Source: Variovorax jilinensis (GTDB lineage Bacteria; Pseudomonadota; Gammaproteobacteria; Burkholderiales; Burkholderiaceae_C). Taken from it: DNA of 64,000 nt. Of the stretch, positions 53,638 through 62,525 are shown piece after piece (within the stretch, counting starts at the first letter, position 1; every line of letters begins with the position of its first letter). Both the position numbers and the translations under genes were made by a program. The stretch lies in contig NZ_JASZYQ010000006.1 of NCBI RefSeq assembly GCF_030316885.1, positions 1 through 64,000 of the forward strand, given 5' to 3'. Under the pieces are notes generated by a model. The model saw only the letters and a list, made by a program, of their open reading frames with translations, was not told where the DNA came from and did no database searches.

Positions 53638-54957
53638 ATGACCAACTCAGACAATCCATCGAATTCCCGCCGCAAGCTGCTCAAGGGCACGGGCCTCGCG
53701 CTCGCAGGCGCCGGCCTCTACGGCGTTGCCCCCTTCATGGGGCCCTGGAAGCACAACCGCGTCTGGGCCCAGGCGGCGCAGAAGAAGCCGCTCGTGATCG
53801 GCCTGACGATGGACACCTCGGGCATGTATGCGGCCTCCGGCGGCGAGGAGCGGCTCGGCGCCATGATGGCGATCAAGGAATTCAACGACAAGGGCGGCGT
53901 GCTGGGCCGGCGCATCGAGGCCATCCACATGGACACCGAGACCACGCCGGCGACTGGCTCGCGCATCGCGGAACGCATGATCACGCGCAACGAGGCGGCC
54001 TTCCTGATCGGCGCGGTGCACTCGGGCGTGTCGAACGCGATCTCGCAGGTGGCGCAGAAATACGGCACCGTGTTCCTCAACACCAATTCGAGCTCGCCGA
54101 CCGAGGCCGGCAAGGATTGCCACCGCACCAAGTTCGTCTGGGATGGCAACGGCACCAACTTCTCGAATGCAATCGTGAAGAACGCAATCGCGGCCAACGG
54201 CAAGAACTGGGTCCTGCTTACCAACGACTACGTCTGGGGCCACACGACCTCCAAGGCGACGCGCGCGATCGTCGAGGCCAATGGCGGCAGGATCGTCGAC
54301 GAGTTGCTGATTCCGCAGAACACGCGCGATTTCTCCTCGTACCTGTTGAAGCTGCAGCAGCTGAAGCCCAACGTGGTCGCCACGGCGGTTGGCGGCGACG
54401 ACATCAAGGCGCTGCGCCAGCAGGTGGTGCAGCTCAAGCTCAACGAGTCCATGGCGTGGATCAACAACCAGCAGGATTGGCCCGATGTCTATGGTCTGGG
54501 CCCCGACGCGATCTTCGGCGTCTTCGGCACCACCTGGTACTACCGCCTCGACCTTCCGGGCGTGAAGGAGTTCGTCGCCGCCTACCAGAAACAGTTTCCG
54601 GGCGTGGCCATCCGCGTGCCCGGCAATGTCTATCACAACACCTACATGGCGACCCGCGAACTGCTGCGCTGCACCGAGGAAGCCGGCACGACGCAGAACA
54701 TCGCGGTCATCAAGAAGCTCGAAGGCCGGCAGATGAAGGCGATCGACCGGCTGCAGCACTACGACGCCTGGATCGATCCCGTCACGCACCAGTGCCAGCA
54801 GACCATCTACATGGCGAAGTACAACGACCAGCCAGCCGAGAAGGACGACATCTTCAAGATCATCACGCAGGCAGACCCGAAGAGCGTGATGGACAAGGAT
54901 GCGCAGGCCGCCTGCAAGCTGGAGAGCTACGACGCGACGCCGAGCTACGAAGCCTGA
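53638..54957 (+). CDS. LIV/amide-type ABC substrate-binding protein, first of a tandem pair
   Basis: A 439-aa periplasmic receptor with a Tat-like leader (NSRRKLLKGTGLALAGAGLYG). Typical parts are PLVIGLTMDTSGMYAASGGEERLGAMMAIKEFNDKGGVLGRRIEAI, AAFLIGAVHSGVSNAISQVAQKY, VFLNTNSSSPTEAGKDCHRTKFVWDGNGTNFSNAI and WINNQQDWPDVYGLGPDAIFG. GGAGACAACCC precedes the ATG. It is closely similar to the next gene. It delivers substrate to the LivFGHM complex of the region. Confidence 0.93.
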   Translation: MTNSDNPSNSRRKLLKGTGLALAGAGLYGVAPFMGPWKHNRVWAQAAQKKPLVIGLTMDTSGMYAASGGEERLGAMMAIKEFNDKGGVLGRRIEAIHMDTETTPATGSRIAERMITRNEAAFLIGAVHSGVSNAISQVAQKYGTVFLNTNSSSPTEAGKDCHRTKFVWDGNGTNFSNAIVKNAIAANGKNWVLLTNDYVWGHTTSKATRAIVEANGGRIVDELLIPQNTRDFSSYLLKLQQLKPNVVATAVGGDDIKALRQQVVQLKLNESMAWINNQQDWPDVYGLGPDAIFGVFGTTWYYRLDLPGVKEFVAAYQKQFPGVAIRVPGNVYHNTYMATRELLRCTEEAGTTQNIAVIKKLEGRQMKAIDRLQHYDAWIDPVTHQCQQTIYMAKYNDQPAEKDDIFKIITQADPKSVMDKDAQAACKLESYDATPSYEA

Positions 54958-54968
54958 CCGGACGCGTG

Positions 54969-56246
54969 ATGAAGCAGCAACGACGACGGCTCGTCGGCGG
55001 CATCGGCGCGGGCGTGCTGGGTTTCATGGGCCCGTGGCAGGTCCACCGTGCATGGGCACAGTCCACGGCAAGGAAGCCCCTGGTGATCGGCCTCACGACC
55101 GACGACACCGGCCAGTATGGTGCCAGCGGCCAGGACGAGCAGCGCGGCATCCGCATGGCGATCGCCGAAGCGAACGTGCGCGGCGGCCTGCTCGGCCGGC
55201 GCATCGAGACCGTGCATGCCGATACGGGCGGCGATGCCGCCCGGGCCGCCGGCGTCGCGCGCCGCATGATCACCGAACAGGAGGCCGCGTTCCTGATCGG
55301 GGGCGTCCATTCGGGCGCCGCGAACGCCATCTCGGGAGTGGCACAGCAATACGGCTGCATCTACTTCAATACCAACTCGAGCTCGCCGACGGAGGCGGGC
55401 AAGGATTGCCATCGCGTCAAGTTCGTCTGGGATGGCAACAGCACCAATTTCTCCACCGCAGTCGTGCGGGGAGCGATGACCGGCTTCGGCCCGAACTGGG
55501 TGCTGGTCACCAGCGACTACCTCTGGGGACGAAATACGGCCAAGGGGATCCGGGAGATCGTCGAGCGATCGGGTGGCAAGGTGGTCGAGGAACTCCTCGT
55601 GCCGCAGAGCGCACGCGACTTCTCGGCGCAGCTTGAACGCATCAGGCAGCTCAATCCCAGCGTGGTCGCCACGGCAGTGGGTGGCGACGACGTGAAGGCG
55701 CTGCGCCAGCAGGTGCGCGCCGCCAGGATGGACCGCGCCTTCGCCTGGATCAACAACCAGCAGGACTGGCCAGATGTCTACGGCGCCGGCCCCGAGGCGC
55801 TGTTCGGCATCTTCTGCACCACCTGGTACTGGGGCCTGAGGCTGCCCGGCGTGCAGGAGTTCGTCGAGCGCTATCAGCAGTTCAATCCCGACTACCGGAT
55901 CCGCAGGCCAGGCAACGTCTACTACAACGGCTACATGGCCACGCGCGAACTGTTCCGCGCGATCGAGCGCACGGGCACCACCAACAACCTGCGCCTGATC
56001 CGCGAACTGGAAACGCTCAAGCTTACGGCGCGCGATCGGATGCAGCATTTCGACGCCTGGATGAACCCGCATACTCATCAACTGCAGCAGACCATCTACA
56101 TGGCCGCCTACAACACGGCACCCCGCGAGCCCGACGACGTGTACCGCGTGCTCGCGCAGCAGCGTCCCGAAGAAGCAGAAGATGCTTCGGCCGCGCAGAG
56201 CTGCAAGCTCGAATCCTGGGCCGCCACACCAAGCTACGAGGTCTGA
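54969..56246 (+). CDS. LIV/amide-type ABC substrate-binding protein, second of a tandem pair
   Basis: A 425-aa paralogue of the preceding protein with a short Tat-like leader (MKQQRRRLVGGIGAGVLGFMG). Shared blocks are KPLVIGLTTDDTG, FLIGGVHSGAANAISGVAQQYGCIYFNTNSSSPTEAGKDCHR, FVWDGNSTNFSTAV and WINNQQDWPDVYGAGPEALFGIFCTTWYWGL. The ATG at 54969 lies 11 bases after the first copy's stop, within a short spacer. The two probably recognise related sugars or amides. A longer frame upstream is antisense-free overlap in the first gene and is rejected. Confidence 0.92.
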   Translation: MKQQRRRLVGGIGAGVLGFMGPWQVHRAWAQSTARKPLVIGLTTDDTGQYGASGQDEQRGIRMAIAEANVRGGLLGRRIETVHADTGGDAARAAGVARRMITEQEAAFLIGGVHSGAANAISGVAQQYGCIYFNTNSSSPTEAGKDCHRVKFVWDGNSTNFSTAVVRGAMTGFGPNWVLVTSDYLWGRNTAKGIREIVERSGGKVVEELLVPQSARDFSAQLERIRQLNPSVVATAVGGDDVKALRQQVRAARMDRAFAWINNQQDWPDVYGAGPEALFGIFCTTWYWGLRLPGVQEFVERYQQFNPDYRIRRPGNVYYNGYMATRELFRAIERTGTTNNLRLIRELETLKLTARDRMQHFDAWMNPHTHQLQQTIYMAAYNTAPREPDDVYRVLAQQRPEEAEDASAAQSCKLESWAATPSYEV

Positions 56247-56250
56247 AGAC

Positions 56251-57174
56251 ATGTTCACGCAACTCGTTCCGCATCTTGTCAACGGCGTCACGCTGGGACT
56301 CCTGTTCGCCTTGATCGCACTGGGCTTCATGCTGATCGTCGGTGTGATGGAGACCATCAACCTCGCGCACGGCTCGCTGTTCGCCCTCGGCATGTACATG
56401 GCCCTGTTCGTGGTGGCGCCGAGCTTCGGCCTGCTGCCCGAGACGCAGGCGGCCTACATGGCGCTGCCGATCGAGCTGCGCTACCTTTTCGCGCTGGTCC
56501 TGGCACCGATCTTCGTCGGCCTGTTCGGCATGCTGCTGGAGCTGTGCATGCGGCGCACATACGGCCGCGACCCGCTCTACGGCCTGCTGCTGACCTTCGG
56601 CGCGGCGCTGGTCATCGAAGAAGGCATCCGGCTGGTCTGGGGATCCTCGGAAAGGCAGCTGCAGCTGCCGCAGGCGATCTCGGGCGCGCTGCTTGTCGGC
56701 GACCTGATCTATTCGCGCTACCGCTTCTTCGCGAGCGCCTTCGCGGTGCTGATGATCTTCCTGCTCTGGCTATTCCTGCAGAAGACGCCCTACGGCGCGA
56801 TCATCAAGGCCGGCGCGCACGACAGCGAGATGGTGCGCGCGTTGGGAATCAACCTCAAGCGCCTGAGGCTCTTCGTCTTCGGCCTCGGCGTGGCGCTGGC
56901 CGCGATCGCGGGCGTGGTGATGGCGCCGATCTGGGGCATCCGGCCCCATGTCGGCGTCGATGCCGTCGTCCCGGCGTTCCTGATCATCGTCCTTGGCGGG
57001 GTCGGCTCGCTGTGGGGCGCGGTGATCGCCGGGCTGATGGTCGGCATGGTTGTCGGCCTGACCGGCTCCTACGCGTCCGAATGGTCGCTGATGTCGATGT
57101 ACCTGCTTTTCATTGCGGTCGTCACCTTCCGCTCGCGCGGACTGTTTGGAAAGAAGAGTGTTCTCGATGTCTGA
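56251..57174 (+). CDS. livH: LIV-type ABC transporter permease (LivH-like)
   Basis: A 307-aa polytopic protein: LVNGVTLGLLFALIALGFMLIVGVMETINLAHGSLFALGMYMAL, RTYGRDPLYGLLLTFGAALVIEEGIRLVWG, YGAIIKAGAHDSEMVRALGINLKRLRLFVFGLGVALAAIAGVVMAPIWG and PAFLIIVLGGVGSLWGAVIAGLMVGMVVGL. This is the LivH pattern and partner of LivM. Its stop overlaps the SDR start by 8 bases. The split of livH from livM-livG-livF into the opposite operon is unusual. Confidence 0.93.
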   Translation: MFTQLVPHLVNGVTLGLLFALIALGFMLIVGVMETINLAHGSLFALGMYMALFVVAPSFGLLPETQAAYMALPIELRYLFALVLAPIFVGLFGMLLELCMRRTYGRDPLYGLLLTFGAALVIEEGIRLVWGSSERQLQLPQAISGALLVGDLIYSRYRFFASAFAVLMIFLLWLFLQKTPYGAIIKAGAHDSEMVRALGINLKRLRLFVFGLGVALAAIAGVVMAPIWGIRPHVGVDAVVPAFLIIVLGGVGSLWGAVIAGLMVGMVVGLTGSYASEWSLMSMYLLFIAVVTFRSRGLFGKKSVLDV

Positions 57175-57925
57175 TGACCTGATCAAGCCCCTGCAGGGCA
57201 AGGTGGCGCTGGTGACCGGAGCGGCCGGAACGATGGGCCTGGCCGCCGTGCGGGTGCTGCTGGAGGACGGCTGCACTGTCGCGCTGGTAGACACCCACCA
57301 CGAGCGCACGCTGGCCATCGCCGAGAGCCTGGGCACCGATGCCCTGCCCTTCTGCTTCGACATCAGCGATGTGGACGCCGTGCGCGAGGGCTACGCCCGC
57401 ATCGTTGCCGCGGTCGGACCGGTCGACATCCTGGTCAACAACGCCGGCATCCTGTCGAACAACAAGGTCGAGGCCACCGATGCGGCCGAGTGGCGCCGCG
57501 TGCTCGCGGTCAATCTCGACGGCGCCTTCTACCTGTCGCAGCAGGTGGTGCCCGGCATGAAGGCACGTCGCTCGGGCCGCATCATCAATACCTGCTCGCT
57601 GGCCGCGAAGACCGGAGGTCTGACGGCAGGCACGGCCTATTCGGTCTCCAAGGGGGCCCTCAGCTCGCTGACCTTTTCGCTGGCGCGCGAGCTGGCATCC
57701 TTCGGCGTCACGGCCAACGGCATCTCGCCAGCCTACGTGAAGACGCCAATGATCACCGAGCAGCTGACCGAGGCGCAGCGCCAGGCATTGCTGAAGGACA
57801 TCCCCGTGGGTCGCTTCTGCGAACCCGAGGAGTTCGCGCACGTGGTGCGCTTCCTGGCCTCGCCACTGGCTGGCTTCATCACCGGCGAGGTCATCGACCT
57901 CAACGGTGGCCTGCTGATGGATTGA
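57167..57925 (+). CDS. Short-chain dehydrogenase/reductase
   Basis: A 252-aa classical SDR. Cofactor motif VALVTGAAGTMGLAAVRVLLE; NNAGI in ILVNNAGILSNN; catalytic Ser in CSLAAKTGG; Tyr-x-x-x-Lys in TAYSVSKGALSSL; end LASPLAGFITGEVIDLNGGLLMD. It oxidises or reduces a sugar or polyol derivative. AAGAAGAG precedes the ATG at 57167; it overlaps livH. Confidence 0.9.
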   Translation: MSDDLIKPLQGKVALVTGAAGTMGLAAVRVLLEDGCTVALVDTHHERTLAIAESLGTDALPFCFDISDVDAVREGYARIVAAVGPVDILVNNAGILSNNKVEATDAAEWRRVLAVNLDGAFYLSQQVVPGMKARRSGRIINTCSLAAKTGGLTAGTAYSVSKGALSSLTFSLARELASFGVTANGISPAYVKTPMITEQLTEAQRQALLKDIPVGRFCEPEEFAHVVRFLASPLAGFITGEVIDLNGGLLMD

Positions 57926-57929
57926 ACAG

Positions 57930-58742
57930 GTGGACGCTCCTACGCCCCGCGTCGACTTCCCCCAGGCCCTCTCGGGCCTGTTCAGCCTCGAAGGCAAGGT
58001 GGCTTACATTCCCGGTGGCTATGGCGGCATCGGCGAAGCGATCGCCTGGGCGCTGGCGCTGGCCGGCGCGAAGGTCGCCATCTCGGGTCGCGACGGAGCG
58101 AGGGCTCAAGCCTTGGCTGCGTCGCTCAAGGACGCCGGGCACGACGCGCTCGGAATCTCGATGGACGCGCACTCGGTCGACGACGTGCGAGCGTCGGTCG
58201 ATGCCGTGGCATCGCATTTCGGCCGGCTCGACGTGCTCATGAACTGCGTCGGCATCCAGCGTGAGCAGGCCTTGCTCGACGTCACGGAAGAGGCCTTCGA
58301 CGAGGTCGTTCAGGTCAATCTCAAGTCGGCGATGTTCCTGGCACAGGCTGCCGCGCGCCACCAGATCGCGGGCGGGCGCGGCGGCGCCCAGATCCACCTC
58401 CTGTCGGTGCGCTCGCGTTTCGCCTTGCGCGCGCGAGGCTACTCGGCGTATGCCAGCACCAAGGGAGCGCTCGTGATGCTGATTCGCCAGCATGCGGCGG
58501 AGCTGGCGCCGCACGGCATCACGGTCAACGGCATCGCGCCGACCGTGGTGCGCACCGAAATGGCCCGGCACTGGCTGGACAACCCTGAAACCCACGAGCA
58601 GCTTCTTGCGCGCATCCCGCTCGGTCGGGTCGCCGAACCCGAAGACGTTGCCGGCTCGGCTGTGTACTTCTGCGCCCCGGCAGCGGCCTTTGTGACGGGC
58701 CAGGTGCTCTACCTCGACGGCGGGATCACGGCAACCCAGTGA
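57930..58742 (+). CDS. Short-chain dehydrogenase/reductase (GTG start)
   Basis: A 270-aa SDR starting with GTG 4 bases after the previous stop. Cofactor motif VAYIPGGYGGIGEAIAWALALAGAKVAISGRD; NxxG in LMNCVGIQREQ, a variation of NNAG; catalytic Ser in IHLLSVRSRFAL; Tyr-x-x-x-Lys in SAYASTKGALVML; end GQVLYLDGGITATQ. The last gene of the RpiR-controlled rightward operon. It probably acts with the preceding SDR on sequential hydroxyl/keto steps. Confidence 0.88.
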   Translation: MDAPTPRVDFPQALSGLFSLEGKVAYIPGGYGGIGEAIAWALALAGAKVAISGRDGARAQALAASLKDAGHDALGISMDAHSVDDVRASVDAVASHFGRLDVLMNCVGIQREQALLDVTEEAFDEVVQVNLKSAMFLAQAAARHQIAGGRGGAQIHLLSVRSRFALRARGYSAYASTKGALVMLIRQHAAELAPHGITVNGIAPTVVRTEMARHWLDNPETHEQLLARIPLGRVAEPEDVAGSAVYFCAPAAAFVTGQVLYLDGGITATQ

Positions 58743-58910
58743 GGCGGGCGTTTCCCCGCTCGACTGTTTCCTGCCCAGGCGTGCAAGTGGTCCGATCGCG
58801 GGAACGCCTTTGCATCCTGCATTCTGGAGACGGCGCGCGCGGCATATAAGCTTCGAAATGGCGCAAGGCGCCCGTGTGGGTGGGCGACGCGGCCTGAGCG
58901 CGGTGCAGGC

Positions 58911-59888
58911 TCACTCCGGCTGGATGCCTGCTTCCTTCACGACCTTGCCCCACTTGGCCAGGTCGGATTTGATGACTTCCGCGTAAGCCTGCGGCGTGCC
59001 GCCCTGGATCTCGATACCGGCGGCTTCCAGCTTGGCGCGCACGTCGGGCAACTTGAGCGCCGCGTTGATCTCGGCATTGAGCTTCGCCACGATCGCCTTG
59101 GGCGTGCCGGCGGGCGCCAGGAAGCCACCATTGGTGTTGGCGTCGTAGCCCTTGAGGCCCTGCTCCTCCGCCGTCGGTACCTCGGGCATCGACGCCGCGC
59201 GCTTCCGGGTCGACACCGCGATGGCGCGCACGTTGCCGGCCTTTGCCTGCGACTGGATCGCGCTGATGGTGTCGATGTAGAGCGCGGTGCGCCCGGCAAG
59301 CAGGTCCGGGTGGGCGGCGGAAGATCCCTTGTAGGGCACCAGCAGCATCTGCGTGCCGCTTGCCATGCGGAACATCTCGGCCGCCATTTCCTGGGCGCTG
59401 CCGCGGCCGGATGTCGCGACCTTGGCCTGTTCCGGATTGGCCTTCATCCAGGCCACGAACTCGGGCAAGGTCTTGGCCGGAATCTGCGGATAGATGGCGA
59501 AGACCAGAGGCACCTCGTGCGTGTAGACGATGGGCTCGAAGCTCTTTTCCGGGTCCCAGCCCAGGTTCTTGAACAGGAACTTGTTGGTGTTGTGGCTGCC
59601 GCCGACGATGCCGATCGTGTAGCCGTCGGGCACCGACTTGGCGAGCACGTCGGTGCCGAGGTTGTTGGAGGCGCCGGGCCGGTTGTCGATGACCACCGGC
59701 TGGCCCATCGACAGCGCCAGCTTGTCGCCGACCACGCGCGCGATCGTGTCGATGGCGCCGCCCGGTGGGGCGGGCACGATGATCTTGATGGCGCGGCTCG
59801 GGTAGGCGGCCTGGGCCGAAGCCAGGGCAGGCACCACGGCCAGCGAGGCCGCGACGGCGAGGATCTTGAAGAGGGGCTTGAAGGGCAT
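58911..59888 (-). CDS. Bug-family periplasmic binding protein
   Basis: A 325-aa receptor with a signal peptide (MPFKPLFKILAVAASLAVVPALASAQ). Family marks are RAIKIIVPAPPGGAIDTIARVVGDKL, PVVIDNRPGASNNLGTDVLAKSVPDGYTIGI, HNTNKFLFKNLGWDPEKSFEPI, LLVPYKGSSAAHPDLL and KWGKVVKEAGIQPE. It is the distal gene of the operon that starts with the 2-hydroxyacid dehydrogenase at 62443. GGAGACAACC precedes the ATG. Confidence 0.93.
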   Translation of the reverse strand: MPFKPLFKILAVAASLAVVPALASAQAAYPSRAIKIIVPAPPGGAIDTIARVVGDKLALSMGQPVVIDNRPGASNNLGTDVLAKSVPDGYTIGIVGGSHNTNKFLFKNLGWDPEKSFEPIVYTHEVPLVFAIYPQIPAKTLPEFVAWMKANPEQAKVATSGRGSAQEMAAEMFRMASGTQMLLVPYKGSSAAHPDLLAGRTALYIDTISAIQSQAKAGNVRAIAVSTRKRAASMPEVPTAEEQGLKGYDANTNGGFLAPAGTPKAIVAKLNAEINAALKLPDVRAKLEAAGIEIQGGTPQAYAEVIKSDLAKWGKVVKEAGIQPE

Positions 59889-59970
59889 GGTTGTCTCCGT
59901 TTTGCTGGGGGTTCGAATCGTCATGCAGCGCCGCGGTCTCTTCGGACTGCTCGGCACCGCGGCAGGTTGT

Positions 59971-60735
59971 CTAGCCGCGCCCCACGAAGGGCATGGCACT
60001 GGCCATCACGGTCATGTTCAGCACGTTGGCGCCGAGCGGCATCGCGGCGATATGCCGCACCGCGTCGGCCACGTGCTGCGCGTCCATCATGGGTTCGGGC
60101 GCGACGGTGCCGTTGGCCTGCAGAACCCCGCGCGTCATGCGTTCGGAGAGTTCGGTCAGCGCGTTGCCGATGTCGATCTGGCTGGCCACGATGTTGTAGG
60201 CCCGGCCGTCGAGCGCCAGTGACTTGGTGATGCCCGAGACCGCGTGCTTGCTGGCCGTGTAGGGCGCGGTGAAGGGGCGCGGCGTCTGCGCCGAGATCGA
60301 GCCGTTGTTGATGATGCGACCGCCCTGCGGCACCTGGCGGCGCATCAGCCCGAAGGCCGCACGTGCGCAGAGGAACACGCCGGTCACGTTGGTGTTCAGG
60401 ACGTTGAACCATGTGTCCAGCGGCAGTTCGTCCATCGGCACTGCCGGTGCGTTGACGCCCGCATTGTTGAACAGCAGGTCCAGCCGGCCGAAGCGGCTGT
60501 CGATGGCGTCGAACAGACCCTGCACGCTTTCGGGCCGTGTCACGTCGGTAGGCACGGCGAGGGCTGTCTGGCCGCGGGCCTCGGCTTCGGCGGCCAGCGT
60601 CTGGAGTGGCTCGGCACGGCGGCCGGCCAGCACCACGGCCCAACCGTCACTGAGCAGGGCCAGGGCCACGGTGCGGCCGATGCCGCTGCCTGCGCCCGTG
60701 ACCAGGGCGATCTTCCGGGGAGGGGTTGCGCTCAA
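59971..60735 (-). CDS. Short-chain dehydrogenase/reductase (TTG start)
   Basis: A 254-aa SDR. The TTG at 60735 overlaps the stop of the fumarylacetoacetase-like gene (TTGA) and has GGAG 8 bases upstream, so it is the likely start. Motifs are [31 protein letters not shown], catalytic Ser in [12 protein letters not shown], and Tyr-x-x-x-Lys in [16 protein letters not shown]. The end [19 protein letters not shown] is typical of the family. It probably oxidises a hydroxy acid derivative in the same pathway. Confidence 0.9.
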   Translation of the reverse strand: MSATPPRKIALVTGAGSGIGRTVALALLSDGWAVVLAGRRAEPLQTLAAEAEARGQTALAVPTDVTRPESVQGLFDAIDSRFGRLDLLFNNAGVNAPAVPMDELPLDTWFNVLNTNVTGVFLCARAAFGLMRRQVPQGGRIINNGSISAQTPRPFTAPYTASKHAVSGITKSLALDGRAYNIVASQIDIGNALTELSERMTRGVLQANGTVAPEPMMDAQHVADAVRHIAAMPLGANVLNMTVMASAMPFVGRG

Positions 60736-61472
60736 GGGGAGTCTCCTGACAGGAATGGTTCGAACGGAGGGGCGGTCGGTGCGGCGCCGACCGTCATGGA
60801 GAAGCGGCCGATGCCGTCCACGCCGCCGGTGACGACATCGCCGGGCTGGAGCGAATCCACACCCACCGGCGTACCCGTGAAGACCAGGTCGCCAGGTGCG
60901 AGCGCCACCGAGCGCGACAGCATCGCCACCAGTTCAGGCACCGGCCACAGCAATTCCGACACATCCGCACGCTGGCGCTCGATGCCGTTCACGGCCAGCC
61001 ACACGGCGCCTTGCCTCGGGTGCCCGCCTGTCGCGACCGGCACGATCGCGGTGCAAGGCGCCGAGTGATCGAAGGCCTTGGCTGGCTCCCAGGGGCCGCC
61101 GGCCCGCTTGGCCTGCTGCTGCAGGTCGCGCCGCGTGAGGTCGAGGCCCGCCGCATAGCCCCAGGCGTGATGCGCTTCGACCCGGGACGGCGCGATGTCG
61201 CGTCCGCCCCGGCCGATGGCCACGACCATCTCGATCTCGTGGCAGAAGTCGACAGTGCCCGGGGGATACGGCAACAGGCCCTGCGCCGGCACCACCGCGC
61301 TGGCAGGCTTCATGAACCAGGACGGCATCTCGCGCGGCCTGCCTGGCTCGTCTGCGCTCCAACGGTAGTTGCGGCCGATGCAGAACACGCGACCCACCGG
61401 GAAGACCATGGTGCTGCCCGCCACGGCCAAGGCGGTCGGTGCCGGCGCTGGGAATGCCAAGGAAACGCTCAT
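60732..61472 (-). CDS. Fumarylacetoacetate hydrolase family protein
   Basis: A 246-aa protein of the FAH/HpcE family, which hydrolyses C-C bonds or isomerises 2-hydroxy-dienoates with a metal. Motifs are [46 protein letters not shown] (metal-binding His/Glu), [31 protein letters not shown] and [22 protein letters not shown]. The ATG at 61472 is chosen as the first ATG giving a standard length. Confidence 0.9.
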   Translation of the reverse strand: MSVSLAFPAPAPTALAVAGSTMVFPVGRVFCIGRNYRWSADEPGRPREMPSWFMKPASAVVPAQGLLPYPPGTVDFCHEIEMVVAIGRGGRDIAPSRVEAHHAWGYAAGLDLTRRDLQQQAKRAGGPWEPAKAFDHSAPCTAIVPVATGGHPRQGAVWLAVNGIERQRADVSELLWPVPELVAMLSRSVALAPGDLVFTGTPVGVDSLQPGDVVTGGVDGIGRFSMTVGAAPTAPPFEPFLSGDSP

Positions 61473-61489
61473 GGTCAGGCGCGAGGCAT

Positions 61490-62443
61490 TCAGGTGGTCA
61501 GGCTCATCGACGGGCGTGCCCCCGTGAGCGCCTGCGCGATACCGGCCAGCACCATCTCGCCCATGGCCGTACGGGTCTCCCATGTGGCGCTGGCGCGGTG
61601 GGCCTGCAGTGTCGCGCGGTCGGACTGGCGCAGGGCCAGGGGCACGCGCGGTTCGTCGACGAACACGTCCAGGCCCGCACCGGCGATGCGCCCGGCGGTC
61701 AGCGCAGCGGCCAGGTCGGGCTCGTTGACCAGGCGGCCCCGCGCCACGTTGACGAGGAAGCCGCGCGGACCCAGCGCATCGAGCACGGCCGCATCGACGA
61801 TGCCTTCGGCCGAGTCGGCCGCCGCGCACAGCACCAGCGCGTCGGAGTCGCGTGCGAGTTCGATCAGCGACGGCACGAAGCGATGACCGACGTCGTCCAT
61901 GGCGCGCAGGTCGGTGTAGCCGATCGGGCATCCGAAAGCGGCTGCGCGGGTTGCGACTGCGCGCCCTACCCGCCCCATGCCCACGATGCCGACGCGCATA
62001 CCGCTGAAGCGGCGGGCCAGAGGAATCGCGCTGGGTTGCGGGAAGCGCTCCCACTGGCCGTCGCGCACGAAGCGGTCCCCAGCGCACAGGTTGCGGCAGG
62101 CTGCGATCAGGAGGCCTATGGCCAGGTCGGCCACGTCCTCGGTGAGCGCGCCCAGCGTGGCAGTGACTGGCAATCCGCGCTCGCGGCAGTAGGCAAGGTC
62201 GACCGCATCCGTGCCCACTCCGTTGACCGCCACCACCTTGAGGCCTGGCAACTGCTCGAGCATCGCGCGAGAAATGCCGGTGTGTCCGCCGGTGATGACG
62301 GCGGCAATGTCTGCGCCGTTCGCACGCAGCCATGCTTCGGGCTCGCTCATCTCGAAGTGCCTGTGCACGGTGTAGAGCGACGCCAGCGCGTCATTGATCG
62401 AGGGGATCAGTATCGGGTTGAGCTGCAGGACCTGGGGTTTCAT
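61490..62443 (-). CDS. D-isomer-specific 2-hydroxyacid dehydrogenase
   Basis: A 317-aa dehydrogenase. Cofactor motif MRVGIVGMGRVGRAVATRAAAFG; Arg in NVARGRLVNEPDLAAAL; Glu in LDVFVDEPRVP; catalytic His in LQAHRASATWETR. It reduces 2-keto acids or oxidises D-2-hydroxy acids with NAD(P). First gene of the leftward operon, divergent from the citrate-synthase-like gene. The substrate is probably a hydroxy or keto acid linked to the Bug receptor at the end of the operon. Confidence 0.92.
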   Translation of the reverse strand: MKPQVLQLNPILIPSINDALASLYTVHRHFEMSEPEAWLRANGADIAAVITGGHTGISRAMLEQLPGLKVVAVNGVGTDAVDLAYCRERGLPVTATLGALTEDVADLAIGLLIAACRNLCAGDRFVRDGQWERFPQPSAIPLARRFSGMRVGIVGMGRVGRAVATRAAAFGCPIGYTDLRAMDDVGHRFVPSLIELARDSDALVLCAAADSAEGIVDAAVLDALGPRGFLVNVARGRLVNEPDLAAALTAGRIAGAGLDVFVDEPRVPLALRQSDRATLQAHRASATWETRTAMGEMVLAGIAQALTGARPSMSLTT

Positions 62444-62475
62444 GCCTGCATGCTAGTTATTGCTTGATCGTATCG

Positions 62476-62502
62476 TCAATATTGATGTATAAAATCAATA
62501 TA
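62476..62502. promoter_or_regulatory. TCAATATTGA palindrome and repeat in divergent promoter
   Basis: TCAATATTGA (62476-62485) is a perfect 10-bp palindrome; TCAATATA (62495-62502) repeats its left arm 19 bases on. The region between the 2-hydroxyacid dehydrogenase and the citrate-synthase-like gene is AT-rich compared with its surroundings and is where a regulator would bind. Confidence 0.5.
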
Positions 62503-62525
62503 TAAAACTTTCCGTCCAACCCGCC

